Positions 10,725 through 19,241 of a stretch of DNA of 62,401 nt are shown here, in pieces. Below the pieces are notes generated by a model, which was given only the letters and a program-made list of their open reading frames with translations, was not told where the DNA came from and made no database searches. The stretch lies in contig DAOSJI010000004.1 in the NCBI GenBank assembly GCA_035367155.1, positions 1 through 62,401 of the forward strand. The letters are read 5' to 3'. Source of the DNA: JAAYSA01 sp035367155 (GTDB taxonomy: Bacteria > Bacillota_I > Bacilli_A > RFN20 > CAG-826). Every line of letters starts with the position of its first letter. Position 1 is the first letter of the stretch. The position numbers and the translations under genes are program-made.

Positions 10725-11711
10725 GTGGGTCTTATTTCCTTTTTAAAGAAAAAGTTTGGTTCAAAAAAAGAAGCTAATAATAAATATGTTGTCGGCATGG
10801 AAAAAAGCCGCAAGCAGTTTTCTTCGCGTTTAAAAATATTGGCAAAGAAATATGAAAAGGTTAATGAAGAATATTTTGAAAATTTATTACAAATACTAAT
10901 CGAAGCCGATGTTGGAGTAAATTTAACTTTTAGTATTATTGAAGCAACTAAAAAAGAAGCTAACTCTCAAGGAATAAGTGATCCCACCACAATAAATGAA
11001 ATTCTTGTTGATAAGATGTTTATTGGTTATCTTCAACAAGGTGAAGACATTGTTAATGAAATTACATTTGTTGATGAACGTCCTACAGTATTACTGATTG
11101 TAGGAGTAAACGGCGTTGGGAAGACAACAACAATTGCAAAACTTGCAAAACGATATCAAAATATGCAAAAACGAGTTCTTTTAGTTGCGGGTGATACATT
11201 TAGAGCAGGTGCTGTTGAACAATTAGAAGTATGGGCGAAAAGACTTAATGTTGATATCGTCACTGGAAAGAAAAACCAAGATCCAGCTAGTGTTGCCTAT
11301 GATGGAGTAGCAAGAGCTACAGGCGAAAATTATGATCTTGTTATTATCGATACAGCAGGTCGGGTACAATCGAAAGCTCATCTAATGGATGAATTAAGTA
11401 AGATTAGACGTGTAATAGCAAGACAAATTGAAGGTGCTCCAGACGAAGTTTTTCTAATAATTGATGCTACGACTGGGCAAAATGGTGTTATCCAAGCTAA
11501 GGCGTTTGCAGAGGCGACAGGCCTTACAGGCGTAGTTATAACTAAAATGGATGGAACAAGTAAGGGTGGTATTATTTTAGCTATACGTGATGAAATAGGT
11601 GTTCCCGTTCGCTTTATAGGGCTAGGAGAAGGCCTAGACGATTTGGAAGAATTTGATTTAGAAAAGTATTTATATGGATTATGCTTAGGAGATGATGATG
11701 TGGACCTTTAG
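10725..11711 (+). CDS. ftsY: signal recognition particle receptor FtsY
   Basis: A 328-residue SRP receptor GTPase that docks Ffh-ribosome complexes at the membrane. The start is GTG 10725, probably coupled to the rnc stop. Motifs: G1 GVNGVGKTTT near residue 127, GDTFRAGA, DTAGR and TKMDGTSKGG. The N-terminal A domain is reduced to a short basic stretch (FLKKKFGSKKEANNK), so membrane binding likely uses the amphipathic start. The C-terminus is acidic (GDDDVDL) and overlaps the next gene. Confidence 0.94.
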   Translation: MGLISFLKKKFGSKKEANNKYVVGMEKSRKQFSSRLKILAKKYEKVNEEYFENLLQILIEADVGVNLTFSIIEATKKEANSQGISDPTTINEILVDKMFIGYLQQGEDIVNEITFVDERPTVLLIVGVNGVGKTTTIAKLAKRYQNMQKRVLLVAGDTFRAGAVEQLEVWAKRLNVDIVTGKKNQDPASVAYDGVARATGENYDLVIIDTAGRVQSKAHLMDELSKIRRVIARQIEGAPDEVFLIIDATTGQNGVIQAKAFAEATGLTGVVITKMDGTSKGGIILAIRDEIGVPVRFIGLGEGLDDLEEFDLEKYLYGLCLGDDDVDL

Positions 11712-11988
11712 TATTATTAGTTTAATCATTGCTCTTGCTGTTTTTATAGGTACTAAATACCTTGTTCTTTATATTGGATCCGTTGTTGGAGGTCTTAATC
11801 CATTATTTGCTATGATACTAATAATAATTGTTGCAAGTTTTGTTATTAGTTTCATAATGACCTCAATTGAGTTTAAAAACTCTCCTAACGGTAGGCTTCA
11901 TAATCCTTTATTTCATCGACGTTTATTAACGCGTTTTCTAATAAATTCAATTACGTTAATAATAATAAACCTTTTATGGAGTTTATAA
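11698..11988 (+). CDS. small three-helix membrane protein between ftsY and ylxM
   Basis: About 96 residues, almost entirely hydrophobic, with three predicted membrane segments and a basic stretch (HRRLLTRF) before the last. Three ATG codons overlap at 11692, 11695 and 11698. The last is preferred because AGGAG at 11687-11691 is best spaced from it. It overlaps the end of ftsY and is one base from ylxM, so it is embedded in an SRP-pathway operon. No family recognised. Confidence 0.72.
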   Translation: MWTFSIISLIIALAVFIGTKYLVLYIGSVVGGLNPLFAMILIIIVASFVISFIMTSIEFKNSPNGRLHNPLFHRRLLTRFLINSITLIIINLLWSL

Positions 11989-11989
11989 A

Positions 11990-12316
11990 ATGAACGAAAA
12001 AAAACTAAAACAATTTATTTATTATAACGAGTTGTTTGCTGTATATGGTAAATTATTAACTCCTCGTCAACAAGAAGTTTTTAGTATGTATTATTTGTAC
12101 AATTTAAGCCAACAAGAAATAAGTGAATCACTTAAAATATCAAAAGCTGGTGTAAGCGATAATCTAAAAAAGGCAGTAATACACTTACAAAATTTCGAAG
12201 AAATCCTTGGAAATGTAGTCAAAAACAATAAAAGGAGAGACTTGTTAGAAAAACTTGCAAAAACGGCCTCAAAAGAACAAAAAGACATTATAAATAGATT
12301 ATTAAAGGAATTATAG
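11990..12316 (+). CDS. ylxM: YlxM family helix-turn-helix protein (SRP-associated)
   Basis: A 108-residue YlxM/p13 family protein. The sigma-70 region 4-like helix-turn-helix is clear: LTPRQQEVFSMYYLYNLSQQEISESLKISKAGVSDNLKKAV. In streptococci YlxM binds the SRP and modulates its GTPase; in Bacillus it is also found just upstream of ffh. Here it precedes ffh by one base. Confidence 0.9.
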   Translation: MNEKKLKQFIYYNELFAVYGKLLTPRQQEVFSMYYLYNLSQQEISESLKISKAGVSDNLKKAVIHLQNFEEILGNVVKNNKRRDLLEKLAKTASKEQKDIINRLLKEL

Positions 12317-12317
12317 T

Positions 12318-13667
12318 ATGGCATTTGAAACACTATCTGAACGATTTTCTGGGATATTAAAAAAGTTACGAGGGCAATCTCGTTTAACTGAAAAAAACAT
12401 GGAAGAAATGCTACAAGAAATTCGTGTAGCACTTTTTGAAGCTGATGTTAATTTCAAAGTTGTTAAAACCTTTGTTGATAATATAAAAGAAAAGGCACTC
12501 GGTGCAAAAGTTTTTGATGAACTTAATCCATCACAAATGGTTGTTAAAATTGTTCGTGATGAAATTGTTGAATTACTAGGAAGTGATCAAAGTGAACTTC
12601 AATATCAAAAGAGTCGACCTACTGTTATTATGCTCGTCGGTCTTCAAGGGACTGGTAAAACAACAACAGCAGGTAAACTTGCTTATTTAATGAAAAATAA
12701 ATTAAATAAAAAAGTTCTTTTAGCTGCTGCAGATATATATAGACCCGCTGCTATTGATCAACTTGTAACTCTAGCAAAAACAGTGGGTGTTGATATCGTA
12801 AACATGGGAGATAAAGTTAATCCAGTTGAAATAGCAAAAGCAGCAAAGAAAAAAGCATTTGACGATAGATATGATGTACTAATTATTGATACTGCTGGAC
12901 GTTTGACAATTGATGATGAATTAATGAATGAACTTGCAAATATTAAAAAAGATGTAATACCAGATGAAATTTTGCTTCTTGTTGATGCGATGAGTGGACA
13001 AGATGCTGTTAATACTGCGTTAGGGTTTGATAAGAAGCTAGGCTTAACTGGTGTTATTATGTCTAAGTTAGATAGTGATACCCGTGGCGGCGCAGCTTTA
13101 TCGATTCGTCACTTAACAGGCGTTCCTATTAAATTTACAGGTGTTGGTGAAAAAATAGAAGACTTAGATATTTTCTACCCCGACAGAATGGCCGAACGAA
13201 TACTTGGCATGGGTGATATTTTAACATTAGTAGAAAAAGCTCAAGAGAAGATTGATGAAAAAGAAATGCGCAAATCCGCTGCTAAAATGATGGAAGGCTC
13301 CTTTACTCTTAATGATATGCTTGAGCAAATGAAACAGATTAGAAAATTAGGCTCACTTGGTGGAATCTTAAAATTAATACCAGGCATGCCGAAAATTACA
13401 CCAGAACAACAACAAAAAGCAGAAAAAGAACTTAAAGACTTTGAAACAATTATTAATTCAATGACTCTAGAAGAGAGAAATAACCCAGCTATTCTCAAAA
13501 ATTCTCGCAAACAAAGAATTGCTCGGGGTAGTGGAAAAACAAATGCAGATATAAATAAGGTTTTAAAGAAATATGATTCAATGAAGCAAATGATGAAGCA
13601 GATGCAACAGTATAAAAAAAGCGGTAAGTTACCGCCTGGAATGCCACCTGGTGGAATGCCGTTTTAA
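12318..13667 (+). CDS. ffh: signal recognition particle protein Ffh
   Basis: A 449-residue SRP54 GTPase that binds signal sequences and 4.5S/6S-like SRP RNA. The NG domain shows GLQGTGKTTTAGKLA near residue 107, DIYRPAAIDQL, DTAGRL and SKLDSDTRGGAAL. The C-terminal M domain is methionine-rich (MKQMMKQMQQYKKSGKLPPGMPPGGMPF). Its stop codon overlaps the trmD stop on the other strand by four bases, so there is no room for a separate terminator between the convergent genes. Confidence 0.96.
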   Translation: MAFETLSERFSGILKKLRGQSRLTEKNMEEMLQEIRVALFEADVNFKVVKTFVDNIKEKALGAKVFDELNPSQMVVKIVRDEIVELLGSDQSELQYQKSRPTVIMLVGLQGTGKTTTAGKLAYLMKNKLNKKVLLAAADIYRPAAIDQLVTLAKTVGVDIVNMGDKVNPVEIAKAAKKKAFDDRYDVLIIDTAGRLTIDDELMNELANIKKDVIPDEILLLVDAMSGQDAVNTALGFDKKLGLTGVIMSKLDSDTRGGAALSIRHLTGVPIKFTGVGEKIEDLDIFYPDRMAERILGMGDILTLVEKAQEKIDEKEMRKSAAKMMEGSFTLNDMLEQMKQIRKLGSLGGILKLIPGMPKITPEQQQKAEKELKDFETIINSMTLEERNNPAILKNSRKQRIARGSGKTNADINKVLKKYDSMKQMMKQMQQYKKSGKLPPGMPPGGMPF

Positions 13668-14425
13668 TCTTTATCGGTAAACTTATTACCTTTTTTAATT
13701 GCATCCTCTTCCCATTTAGGGTTATCGCCTTCTTCAAGAAGGCTTTTTTCTTTCTTAGTTAAATGATGTTTATTAAATAAGTCAGGTCTATGATTTTGAG
13801 TTATTTTTAAAGATTGTTTTAATCTCCATTTCTTTATCGCTTCATGATTGCCAGAATACAATATTAGGGGTACCTTTTTATTTTCAAAGACAAAAGGCTC
13901 AGTATATTGCGGATATTCCAATAAGCCACTAGTAAATGATTCTTCTAAAAGAGAATCACTAGCAATTACATCAGGCAGAAGTCTGATTATAGCGTCTGTA
14001 ATTGCCATCGCGCCAATTTCTCCACCTGTTAAAATGTAGTCACCAATTGAAACAAGTTCATCAACATATTCATTCACTCTCTCGTCAACGCCTTCATAAT
14101 GGCCACATATTAAAATAATATGGTCTTTTTGTGAAAAAGAGTGCGCTTTTGCTTGATTAAATTTCTCTCCTCGCGGTGAAAGTAGTACTTTATAGCCTCC
14201 CTCAATTGATCTTAGAGCATCAACGATTGGTTGAACTTGCATAACTAGTCCAGCACCTCCACCAATAGGAGGAGTATCGACACGACCATATTTATTTTTA
14301 GTAAAATCGCGAATATTTACTAATTCAACTTTAGCACTTCCTTTTGCGATAGCTCTTTTAATAATAGAGTTATCAAGAATACCAAGAAACATTTCTGGAA
14401 ATAGAGTTAAAATTGTTATTTTCAT
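13664..14425 (-). CDS. trmD: tRNA (guanine-37-N1) methyltransferase TrmD
   Basis: A 253-residue SPOUT methyltransferase that makes m1G37 in tRNAs to prevent frameshifting. Knot motifs are visible: LLSPRGEKFNQ, LICGHYEGVDERV and SIGDYILTGGEIGAMAITDAI. The start overlaps the rimM end by four bases (ATGA type). Together with rimM, khpA and rpsP it is inverted relative to the ffh-rpsP-rimM-trmD-rplS order of Bacillus. Confidence 0.96.
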   Translation of the reverse strand: MKITILTLFPEMFLGILDNSIIKRAIAKGSAKVELVNIRDFTKNKYGRVDTPPIGGGAGLVMQVQPIVDALRSIEGGYKVLLSPRGEKFNQAKAHSFSQKDHIILICGHYEGVDERVNEYVDELVSIGDYILTGGEIGAMAITDAIIRLLPDVIASDSLLEESFTSGLLEYPQYTEPFVFENKKVPLILYSGNHEAIKKWRLKQSLKITQNHRPDLFNKHHLTKKEKSLLEEGDNPKWEEDAIKKGNKFTDKD

Positions 14426-14946
14426 AATAACCCCTCAATTGGATTAATAATTATCCGTTTGTTTTCTAAATCGGTTTTTATTACAAATGTGTCAATGTAA
14501 GGTATAAGAACATCTTTCTTATTTTCGCGTTTTACACGAAATGTTTTATATGGTGCATATTCTAATATTTCAGTGATAATCCCTACAAAATGGCCTTCAT
14601 TTGTAAAAACTTCCAAATCTATCAGGTCGTGTTCATAATAAAAACCTTCAGGAAGTTTGTTCTCGTCTTTGTTTATTAAAACATCGTAACGTATAAAAGT
14701 TTCTGCTTCTTCAATAGTATTAATTTCTTTAAATGTTACCAATAATGTTTTCATCTGATTAACTGAAGAGATTGTAACTTTTTTTAAATAATTAATAGTT
14801 TCATTATAGAGAAAAACTTTCGCTCCAATATAAAAGCGATCTTCCAAAAAATCAGTTGTAGGATAAACTTTAAATTCACCCTTCAAACCCCTTGTTCCAA
14901 TTAAAGATCCAATTTTAATGTATTCGTTTTTTATGTTGTTTTTCAT
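14422..14946 (-). CDS. rimM: 16S rRNA processing protein RimM
   Basis: A 174-residue ribosome maturation factor for the 30S head. Seen: IKIGSLIGTRGLKGEFKVYPTTDF at the N-terminus and the PRC-barrel half with DLIDLEVFTNEGHFVGIITEILEYAPYKTFRV and DVLIPYIDTFV. TGTTATAAT lies six bases before the ATG, so the mRNA probably starts at the start codon (leaderless). No Shine-Dalgarno sequence is present. Confidence 0.94.
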   Translation of the reverse strand: MKNNIKNEYIKIGSLIGTRGLKGEFKVYPTTDFLEDRFYIGAKVFLYNETINYLKKVTISSVNQMKTLLVTFKEINTIEEAETFIRYDVLINKDENKLPEGFYYEHDLIDLEVFTNEGHFVGIITEILEYAPYKTFRVKRENKKDVLIPYIDTFVIKTDLENKRIIINPIEGLL

Positions 14947-14949
14947 ATT

Positions 14950-14981
14950 TTAATTATAACAAAATGAACATAACAGAATAA
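14950..14981 (-). promoter_or_regulatory. extended -10 promoter giving a leaderless rimM-trmD mRNA
   Basis: Reading the minus strand, TTATTC is followed after 17 bases by TATAAT (14953-14958) with the extended TGT just before it. Only six bases (TAAAAT) separate the -10 from the rimM ATG, so the expected start of transcription is the A of ATG. Confidence 0.65.
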
Positions 14982-15001
14982 AAAAAGCTGCAAAGCAGCC
15001 C
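14980..15001 (-). terminator. intrinsic terminator of rpsP-khpA
   Basis: On the minus strand GCTGC-TTT-GCAGC is followed by seven T residues, right after the khpA stop. It separates rpsP-khpA from the rimM-trmD promoter. Confidence 0.85.
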
Positions 15002-15004
15002 TAT

Positions 15005-15274
15005 TTATTCTTCTTTTTTACTATCGTCAAAACTTTCTAATTTTAAATAGACTCGTCTATTATCAAGTTTACCAGCGATTGAAAGAACTTCTCTTAAAGC
15101 TGTAGCAACAGAACCTTTTCTGCCTATTAAAACAGCAATATCATTTGGTTCGCCATAAACTAATACAGTTGTCGTATTTTCTTCTGGACGATCGATTTCA
15201 TTAATTAATAATGCTTTTTTGTTCTCTACGAGTGGTTCGATTAACTCGCGAACAATATTTTCATATCTACCCAT
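15005..15274 (-). CDS. khpA: KH-domain RNA-binding protein KhpA (YlqC)
   Basis: An 89-residue single KH-domain protein. The GXXG loop IGRKGSVATALREVL is present near residue 50. KhpA proteins bind RNA with KhpB/Jag and affect cell elongation in streptococci. The gene follows rpsP by nine bases, the same pairing as in Bacillus (rpsP-ylqC). The downstream ylqD of Bacillus is absent. Confidence 0.9.
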   Translation of the reverse strand: MGRYENIVRELIEPLVENKKALLINEIDRPEENTTTVLVYGEPNDIAVLIGRKGSVATALREVLSIAGKLDNRRVYLKLESFDDSKKEE

Positions 15275-15283
15275 ATTAATTAC

Positions 15284-15556
15284 CTACTTTTTTAATTTGC
15301 TATTGTGAAATTCTTCCATAATACCGTGAGCACGGAAAATAGCACGAACTGTATCACTTGGTTGTGCACCCTTACTTAACCAATTAAGAGCGGCTTCTCG
15401 ATTAATTGTTGCTTCTTTAAGGTCTTGTCTAGGATTGCAAGCACCGATTTGTTCAATAAAACGACCATCACGGCTGTAGCGACTATCTGCTGCAACAATG
15501 CGGTAGTAAGGTTCATGTGTACGTCCGATTCGGGTTAAACGTAATTTGACTGCCAT
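15284..15556 (-). CDS. rpsP: 30S ribosomal protein S16
   Basis: A 90-residue S16 with the typical start AVKLRLTRIGRTHEPYYRIVAADSR and the WLSKGAQPSDTV segment. It has a strong AAGGAGG ribosome binding site and a near-consensus promoter upstream on the minus strand. It heads the inverted block. Confidence 0.97.
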   Translation of the reverse strand: MAVKLRLTRIGRTHEPYYRIVAADSRYSRDGRFIEQIGACNPRQDLKEATINREAALNWLSKGAQPSDTVRAIFRAHGIMEEFHNSKLKK

Positions 15557-15580
15557 AATTGCCTCCTTTTTGTCGTTATC

Positions 15581-15609
15581 ATAATACTCGTTTTAAAATA
15601 TGGTGTCAA
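15581..15609 (-). promoter_or_regulatory. near-consensus promoter of rpsP
   Basis: On the minus strand TTGACA (15604-15609), exactly 17 bases, TATTAT (15581-15586), then AAGGAGG before the ATG. It is a useful internal standard for promoters elsewhere in this genome, including those of the small-RNA array at 58-60.5 kb. Confidence 0.9.
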
Positions 15610-15699
15610 GTAATTTTACTTAACCCCATAAAATAATTTCTTATATAAATTAATAAAAGGGTATAATGAAAACAATAAATATGTAATGGAGGATAATTT

Positions 15700-17070
15700 A
15701 TGAAAGTATTAAACAAGTTATTCAAGTTTAGAGAACGAGGAAGTAAATTAACAACTGAATTACTTGGCGGGTTAATCACTTTTATTGCGATGATTTATAT
15801 TTTGCCTCTTAATGCTTCTATTCTTTCTGATATGGGAATGAATAGAGATGGTGTTTTTGTTGCTACTGCAATCGTAAGTGGAGTTATTTCCATTTTCATG
15901 GGTCTTTATGGTAATTTTCCGATTGTTTTAAGTGCTGGCATGGGTGTAAATGCATATTTAGCTTATGTTATTTATACTGCATTAGGATCTTGGCAGGCTG
16001 CCCTAATTGTTATGTTTTTAGCAGGTGTTATTTTCTTATTATTAACACTCACTCCGATTAGAGTAAAAATCATTAATGCAATTCCAAACGATATAAAATT
16101 AATTATTGGTGCTGGATTAGGCGCTTTTATTGCTTTTGTTGGACTTAAAAATAGTGGTGTCATTGCCATGGATACAGCTACCCTTGTCACATTAGGAGAT
16201 CTTTCTAAACCAGAAGTAATTCTTAGTGTTGTTGCAATTTTAGTTGTTATGTGTTTAATGTTTGTTCCAAATAAAAATATACAACGCTTAGCAATACCAA
16301 TTGGCTTAGTAGCTACCGTTGTAATAGGAATAATTCTTCATTATGCAATTTTCCCCGAGAATTTTTTACTTCCACATTATGATACAGCAGCTAAATGGGG
16401 TGGACGTGGTATAGAAGAAGTTGCTTTTGGTATTTTTAAAGATGGTGAATTTTGGATTACTGCATTAAAAAATCCATCAACATACGCATTTATTTTCTCT
16501 CTAATTTTTGTAAACCTCACTGATACAACTGCTACTTTATTAGCAGTAGGAAGAGGTGCAGGAATTGTTGATGAAAAAGGAAATTTAATCGGTGGAAAGA
16601 AAGTAGTTTTAGCTGATGCGGTTGGTGCTGCTGTATGTGCCCCAATTGGAACCTCGACTGTAACATCATTTGCTGAAAGTACCGTTGCTGTGGAACTAGG
16701 TGCTAAAACTGGTTTAGTTGCAGTTACTGCAGGGTTACTCTTTTTATTAAGTGCATTTATTTATCCTTTGTTTAGTATTTTTAATTCTCCTGCAGTTTTA
16801 TCTGCAGCCCTTGTATGTGTAGGAGCATCAATGTTTGTAGGTAATTTAAAAGATATTAATTGGAATGATCGTATTGTAGGATTCACTGCATTTCTTACGG
16901 TTGTATTAGTGCTATTAACATATTCAATTAGCGATGGATTAGGATTTGGTTTAATTTTCTATTGCTTAGCAATGTTAGTTAGTAAAAGAGGCAAAGAAAT
17001 AAGCCCCATGCTTTACGGACTAGCAGGTTTATATATTGTTTATTTTGTAATAAAAACAATCGTCGGATAA
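15700..17070 (+). CDS. NCS2/AzgA-type purine permease
   Basis: A 456-residue multi-pass transporter of the adenine/guanine/hypoxanthine permease group. Seen: the N-terminal FRERGSKLTTELLGGLITFIAMIYILPLN, GNFPIVLSAGMGVNAYLAYV, and LFVNLTDTTATLLAVGRGAG and GTSTVTSFAESTVAVELGAKTGL in the conserved second half. Substrate among purines is not decided by sequence. It sits alone between the inverted rpsP block and rplS, where Bacillus has no permease. TATAAT at 15662-15667 and GGAGG precede it; the short leader leaves no room for a purine riboswitch. Confidence 0.9.
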   Translation: MKVLNKLFKFRERGSKLTTELLGGLITFIAMIYILPLNASILSDMGMNRDGVFVATAIVSGVISIFMGLYGNFPIVLSAGMGVNAYLAYVIYTALGSWQAALIVMFLAGVIFLLLTLTPIRVKIINAIPNDIKLIIGAGLGAFIAFVGLKNSGVIAMDTATLVTLGDLSKPEVILSVVAILVVMCLMFVPNKNIQRLAIPIGLVATVVIGIILHYAIFPENFLLPHYDTAAKWGGRGIEEVAFGIFKDGEFWITALKNPSTYAFIFSLIFVNLTDTTATLLAVGRGAGIVDEKGNLIGGKKVVLADAVGAAVCAPIGTSTVTSFAESTVAVELGAKTGLVAVTAGLLFLLSAFIYPLFSIFNSPAVLSAALVCVGASMFVGNLKDINWNDRIVGFTAFLTVVLVLLTYSISDGLGFGLIFYCLAMLVSKRGKEISPMLYGLAGLYIVYFVIKTIVG

Positions 17071-17095
17071 GTAAAGAAAAAGTCAATATTTTCTC

Positions 17096-17124
17096 TTTAC
17101 AAAGGTTCTTATCTTTGATAAGAT
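17096..17124 (+). promoter_or_regulatory. promoter of rplS
   Basis: TTTACA at 17096-17101, 17 bases, TAAGAT at 17119-17124. rplS needs its own promoter here because the block that normally precedes it is inverted. Confidence 0.65.
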
Positions 17125-17130
17125 AACAAA

Positions 17131-17207
17131 GCGTCTAAATAGCGCAGTAATGATCCTCTGCTAAAAGCATGAACATCTAACTAAAATTCAGTAAAGGAGA
17201 GCGTCTA
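17131..17207 (+). promoter_or_regulatory. rplS leader, possible L19 autoregulatory structure
   Basis: About 76 bases between the predicted transcription start and the ATG. GCAG-TAATGATCCT-CTGC can form a hairpin, and GCGTC occurs at both ends. L19 leaders are known in Bacillus-type bacteria, but I cannot confirm a match by eye. Confidence 0.3.
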
Positions 17208-17555
17208 ATGAACAAAAACTTAGTTAACGAAATTAACGCTTCCCAACTTCGTACTGATTTACCAGCATTTACGACTGGTGACACTGTCCGTGTTAACGTT
17301 CGTATTATTGAAGGTAATAAACAACGTATCCAAGCATTTGAAGGTGTTGTTATTGCAGTCCGTGGCGGTGGAGTTTCTAAAACATTCACCGTTCGTAAAA
17401 GGTCAGGCCAAGTTGGAGTTGAAAGGATTTTCCCTTATCATTCCCCTAATATTGATTCAATTGAAGTCTTGAAAATCGGGAAAGTACGACGTAAGAAAAT
17501 CTACTACATTCGTAAGCGTTCAGGTCGAAGAGCCCGAATTAAAGAAAAACTTTAA
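17208..17555 (+). CDS. rplS: 50S ribosomal protein L19
   Basis: A 115-residue L19 with FTTGDTVRVNVRIIEGNKQRIQAFEGVVIA, RKRSGQVGVERIFPYHSPNID and the basic end KIYYIRKRSGRRARIKEKL. It follows an AAAGGAGAG ribosome binding site and is closed by a strong terminator. Confidence 0.97.
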   Translation: MNKNLVNEINASQLRTDLPAFTTGDTVRVNVRIIEGNKQRIQAFEGVVIAVRGGGVSKTFTVRKRSGQVGVERIFPYHSPNIDSIEVLKIGKVRRKKIYYIRKRSGRRARIKEKL

Positions 17556-17572
17556 TCTTAAAAGGCTTAATG

Positions 17573-17599
17573 AGCCCCTTCAAGTGAAGGGGCTTTTTC
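17573..17599 (+). terminator. intrinsic terminator of rplS
   Basis: AGCCCCTTC-AAGT-GAAGGGGCT followed by TTTT. Confidence 0.92.
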
Positions 17600-17655
17600 T
17601 GTCCTTTATTGAATATATATGCGAATAAGTTATAATTAGATAGACAGGTTTTATT

Positions 17656-18381
17656 ATGGAAACAGCTTTAGAAAAAGTCGAAAGACCAGATGTAGTAGAT
17701 CCAAAAGAAGAGAAAAAACAAAAATGGGAAAAAATTCTTTCACCCATTTTAACATCACTAACAATTCTTTTTATTATCATTGGTGCTCTTTTTGTTTTTG
17801 TTGATAGTTACTATATGACAATTTATGTTGATGGATCCTCAATGTCTCCAACTTTACAAAACAAAGAATTTGGTTTGGTTAACCCTAACAAAAGAGCCCT
17901 AGAAAATATAAAACGCGGGGATATTATTGTTTTCAAACAATACAGCGGAGGTAGTGACGAAAGCTTTTCCTACTATATAAAAAGAATTATTGCTCTTCCT
18001 AATGAGAGCATTTATTTTACGGAAGGTTTTCAAGAATTTGACAAAGTAATGATTAAAGAAGTTGGAGCAGAAGATTATGTTTTACTTGATGAACCATATT
18101 TAACTGATGCTGCAAAACTTAGAACTGCTCCTGCTAATATGGAAAAATTCCCCCTAACTTTAGAAGAAAATAACTTTTTTGTAATGGGTGATAATAGAGC
18201 AAACTCTGAAGACTCAAGAAGAAACATCGTTGGTACTGTAACAAAAGATCGTATCGTAGGAGTATTATGTTTGATTCAAGGATATGTTGATGAAATTAAT
18301 ACTACAGTTGTTGATGGTGAATTAAAAACAACCTATAAAGGTAAACATTTCTATCTTTTATGGAAAATGCGGAGATATTAA
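17656..18381 (+). CDS. lepB: signal peptidase I
   Basis: A 241-residue type I signal peptidase that removes signal peptides from secreted proteins. After an acidic N-terminus and one membrane segment (about residues 37-57) come the catalytic serine in VDGSSMSPTL, the general-base lysine in YYIKRIIALPNE, and box E FFVMGDNRANSEDSR. The ATG has no clear Shine-Dalgarno sequence; TATAAT at 17631-17636 gives a leader of only about a dozen bases. It is followed by rbgA with two bases between. Confidence 0.93.
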   Translation: METALEKVERPDVVDPKEEKKQKWEKILSPILTSLTILFIIIGALFVFVDSYYMTIYVDGSSMSPTLQNKEFGLVNPNKRALENIKRGDIIVFKQYSGGSDESFSYYIKRIIALPNESIYFTEGFQEFDKVMIKEVGAEDYVLLDEPYLTDAAKLRTAPANMEKFPLTLEENNFFVMGDNRANSEDSRRNIVGTVTKDRIVGVLCLIQGYVDEINTTVVDGELKTTYKGKHFYLLWKMRRY

Positions 18382-18383
18382 CT

Positions 18384-19241
18384 ATGTCTCAAAAAAACAT
18401 CCATTGGTTTCCAGGTCACATGCAAAAGGCAATACGCCTTATTAAAGAACGATTAAAACTCGTTGATATCGTTCTTGAGCTTTGTGATGCTCGCGCACCA
18501 AGAAGTTCGTTAAATGAAGTGCTACGTGACATCACAAAGCATAAAAAAAGAATCATTATTCTTACTAAAAACGATTTAGCAGATCAAGATATAACTAACA
18601 AGTGGGTCAAATATTTATCAACTAAAGATGTGTCAACATTATTTGGTAATTTAAATGATAATCGCTTTATTAATCAAATTAAGTCCGAAATTGCTAAGGT
18701 TTGGTCGCAAAACAAGGCTAAAACACTACCTGAAGGTCATAAAATATTGCCACCTAATGTTTTAGTTATCGGGATTCCTAATGTTGGTAAATCGACATTA
18801 ATTAATAAATTAAGTGGAAGAAAAGCAGCAAGTGTTGCTAATCGTCCTGGCCATACGAAAAATCAACAATACATAAATGTTGATGGAGCATTTATTCTTA
18901 TTGATACTCCAGGCATTTTGCCGCCTAATTATGAAAATAAAACTTATATTCATAATCTTGCTCTTCTAGGTACAATTAGAGAAGAAATATTACCGATAGA
19001 AACACTAAGTATAGATTTAGCCACCTTTTTATTAGATAAATATTACCATCTTCTTAAATCTCGCTTTGATATAAAAGAAAAGATTAATTATCCACACGAA
19101 TTATTTAAAGCGATTGCCAATAGACGAGGTATTCTAGGTGATGAACTTGATGTTATTAACCGAACTCAAAGTTTATTATTAACTGAATTTAGAAATGGTC
19201 TAATAGGACCAATTAGTTTAGAAACGCCAAATGAAGAATAA
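18384..19241 (+). CDS. rbgA: ribosome biogenesis GTPase RbgA (YlqF)
   Basis: A circularly permuted GTPase of about 285 residues needed for 50S assembly. Motif order G4-G1-G3 is seen: TKNDLAD, then GIPNVGKSTLINKLSG, then DTPGILPP, with the family start IHWFPGHMQKA. The ATG at 18384 after GGAGA was chosen over an upstream in-frame ATG at 18360, which would overlap lepB. The end overlaps rnhB by 11 bases. Confidence 0.94.
   Translation: MSQKNIHWFPGHMQKAIRLIKERLKLVDIVLELCDARAPRSSLNEVLRDITKHKKRIIILTKNDLADQDITNKWVKYLSTKDVSTLFGNLNDNRFINQIKSEIAKVWSQNKAKTLPEGHKILPPNVLVIGIPNVGKSTLINKLSGRKAASVANRPGHTKNQQYINVDGAFILIDTPGILPPNYENKTYIHNLALLGTIREEILPIETLSIDLATFLLDKYYHLLKSRFDIKEKINYPHELFKAIANRRGILGDELDVINRTQSLLLTEFRNGLIGPISLETPNEE

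Noticed and set aside
15610..15699. Purine riboswitch before the NCS2 permease
   Set aside because: Only about 30 bases lie between the predicted transcription start and the ribosome binding site, too short for the aptamer, and its core motifs are absent.
18360..18383. Longer N-terminus for rbgA from ATG 18360
   Set aside because: It would overlap the lepB end, while ATG 18384 has a GGAGA site and matches the conserved IHWFPGHM start.
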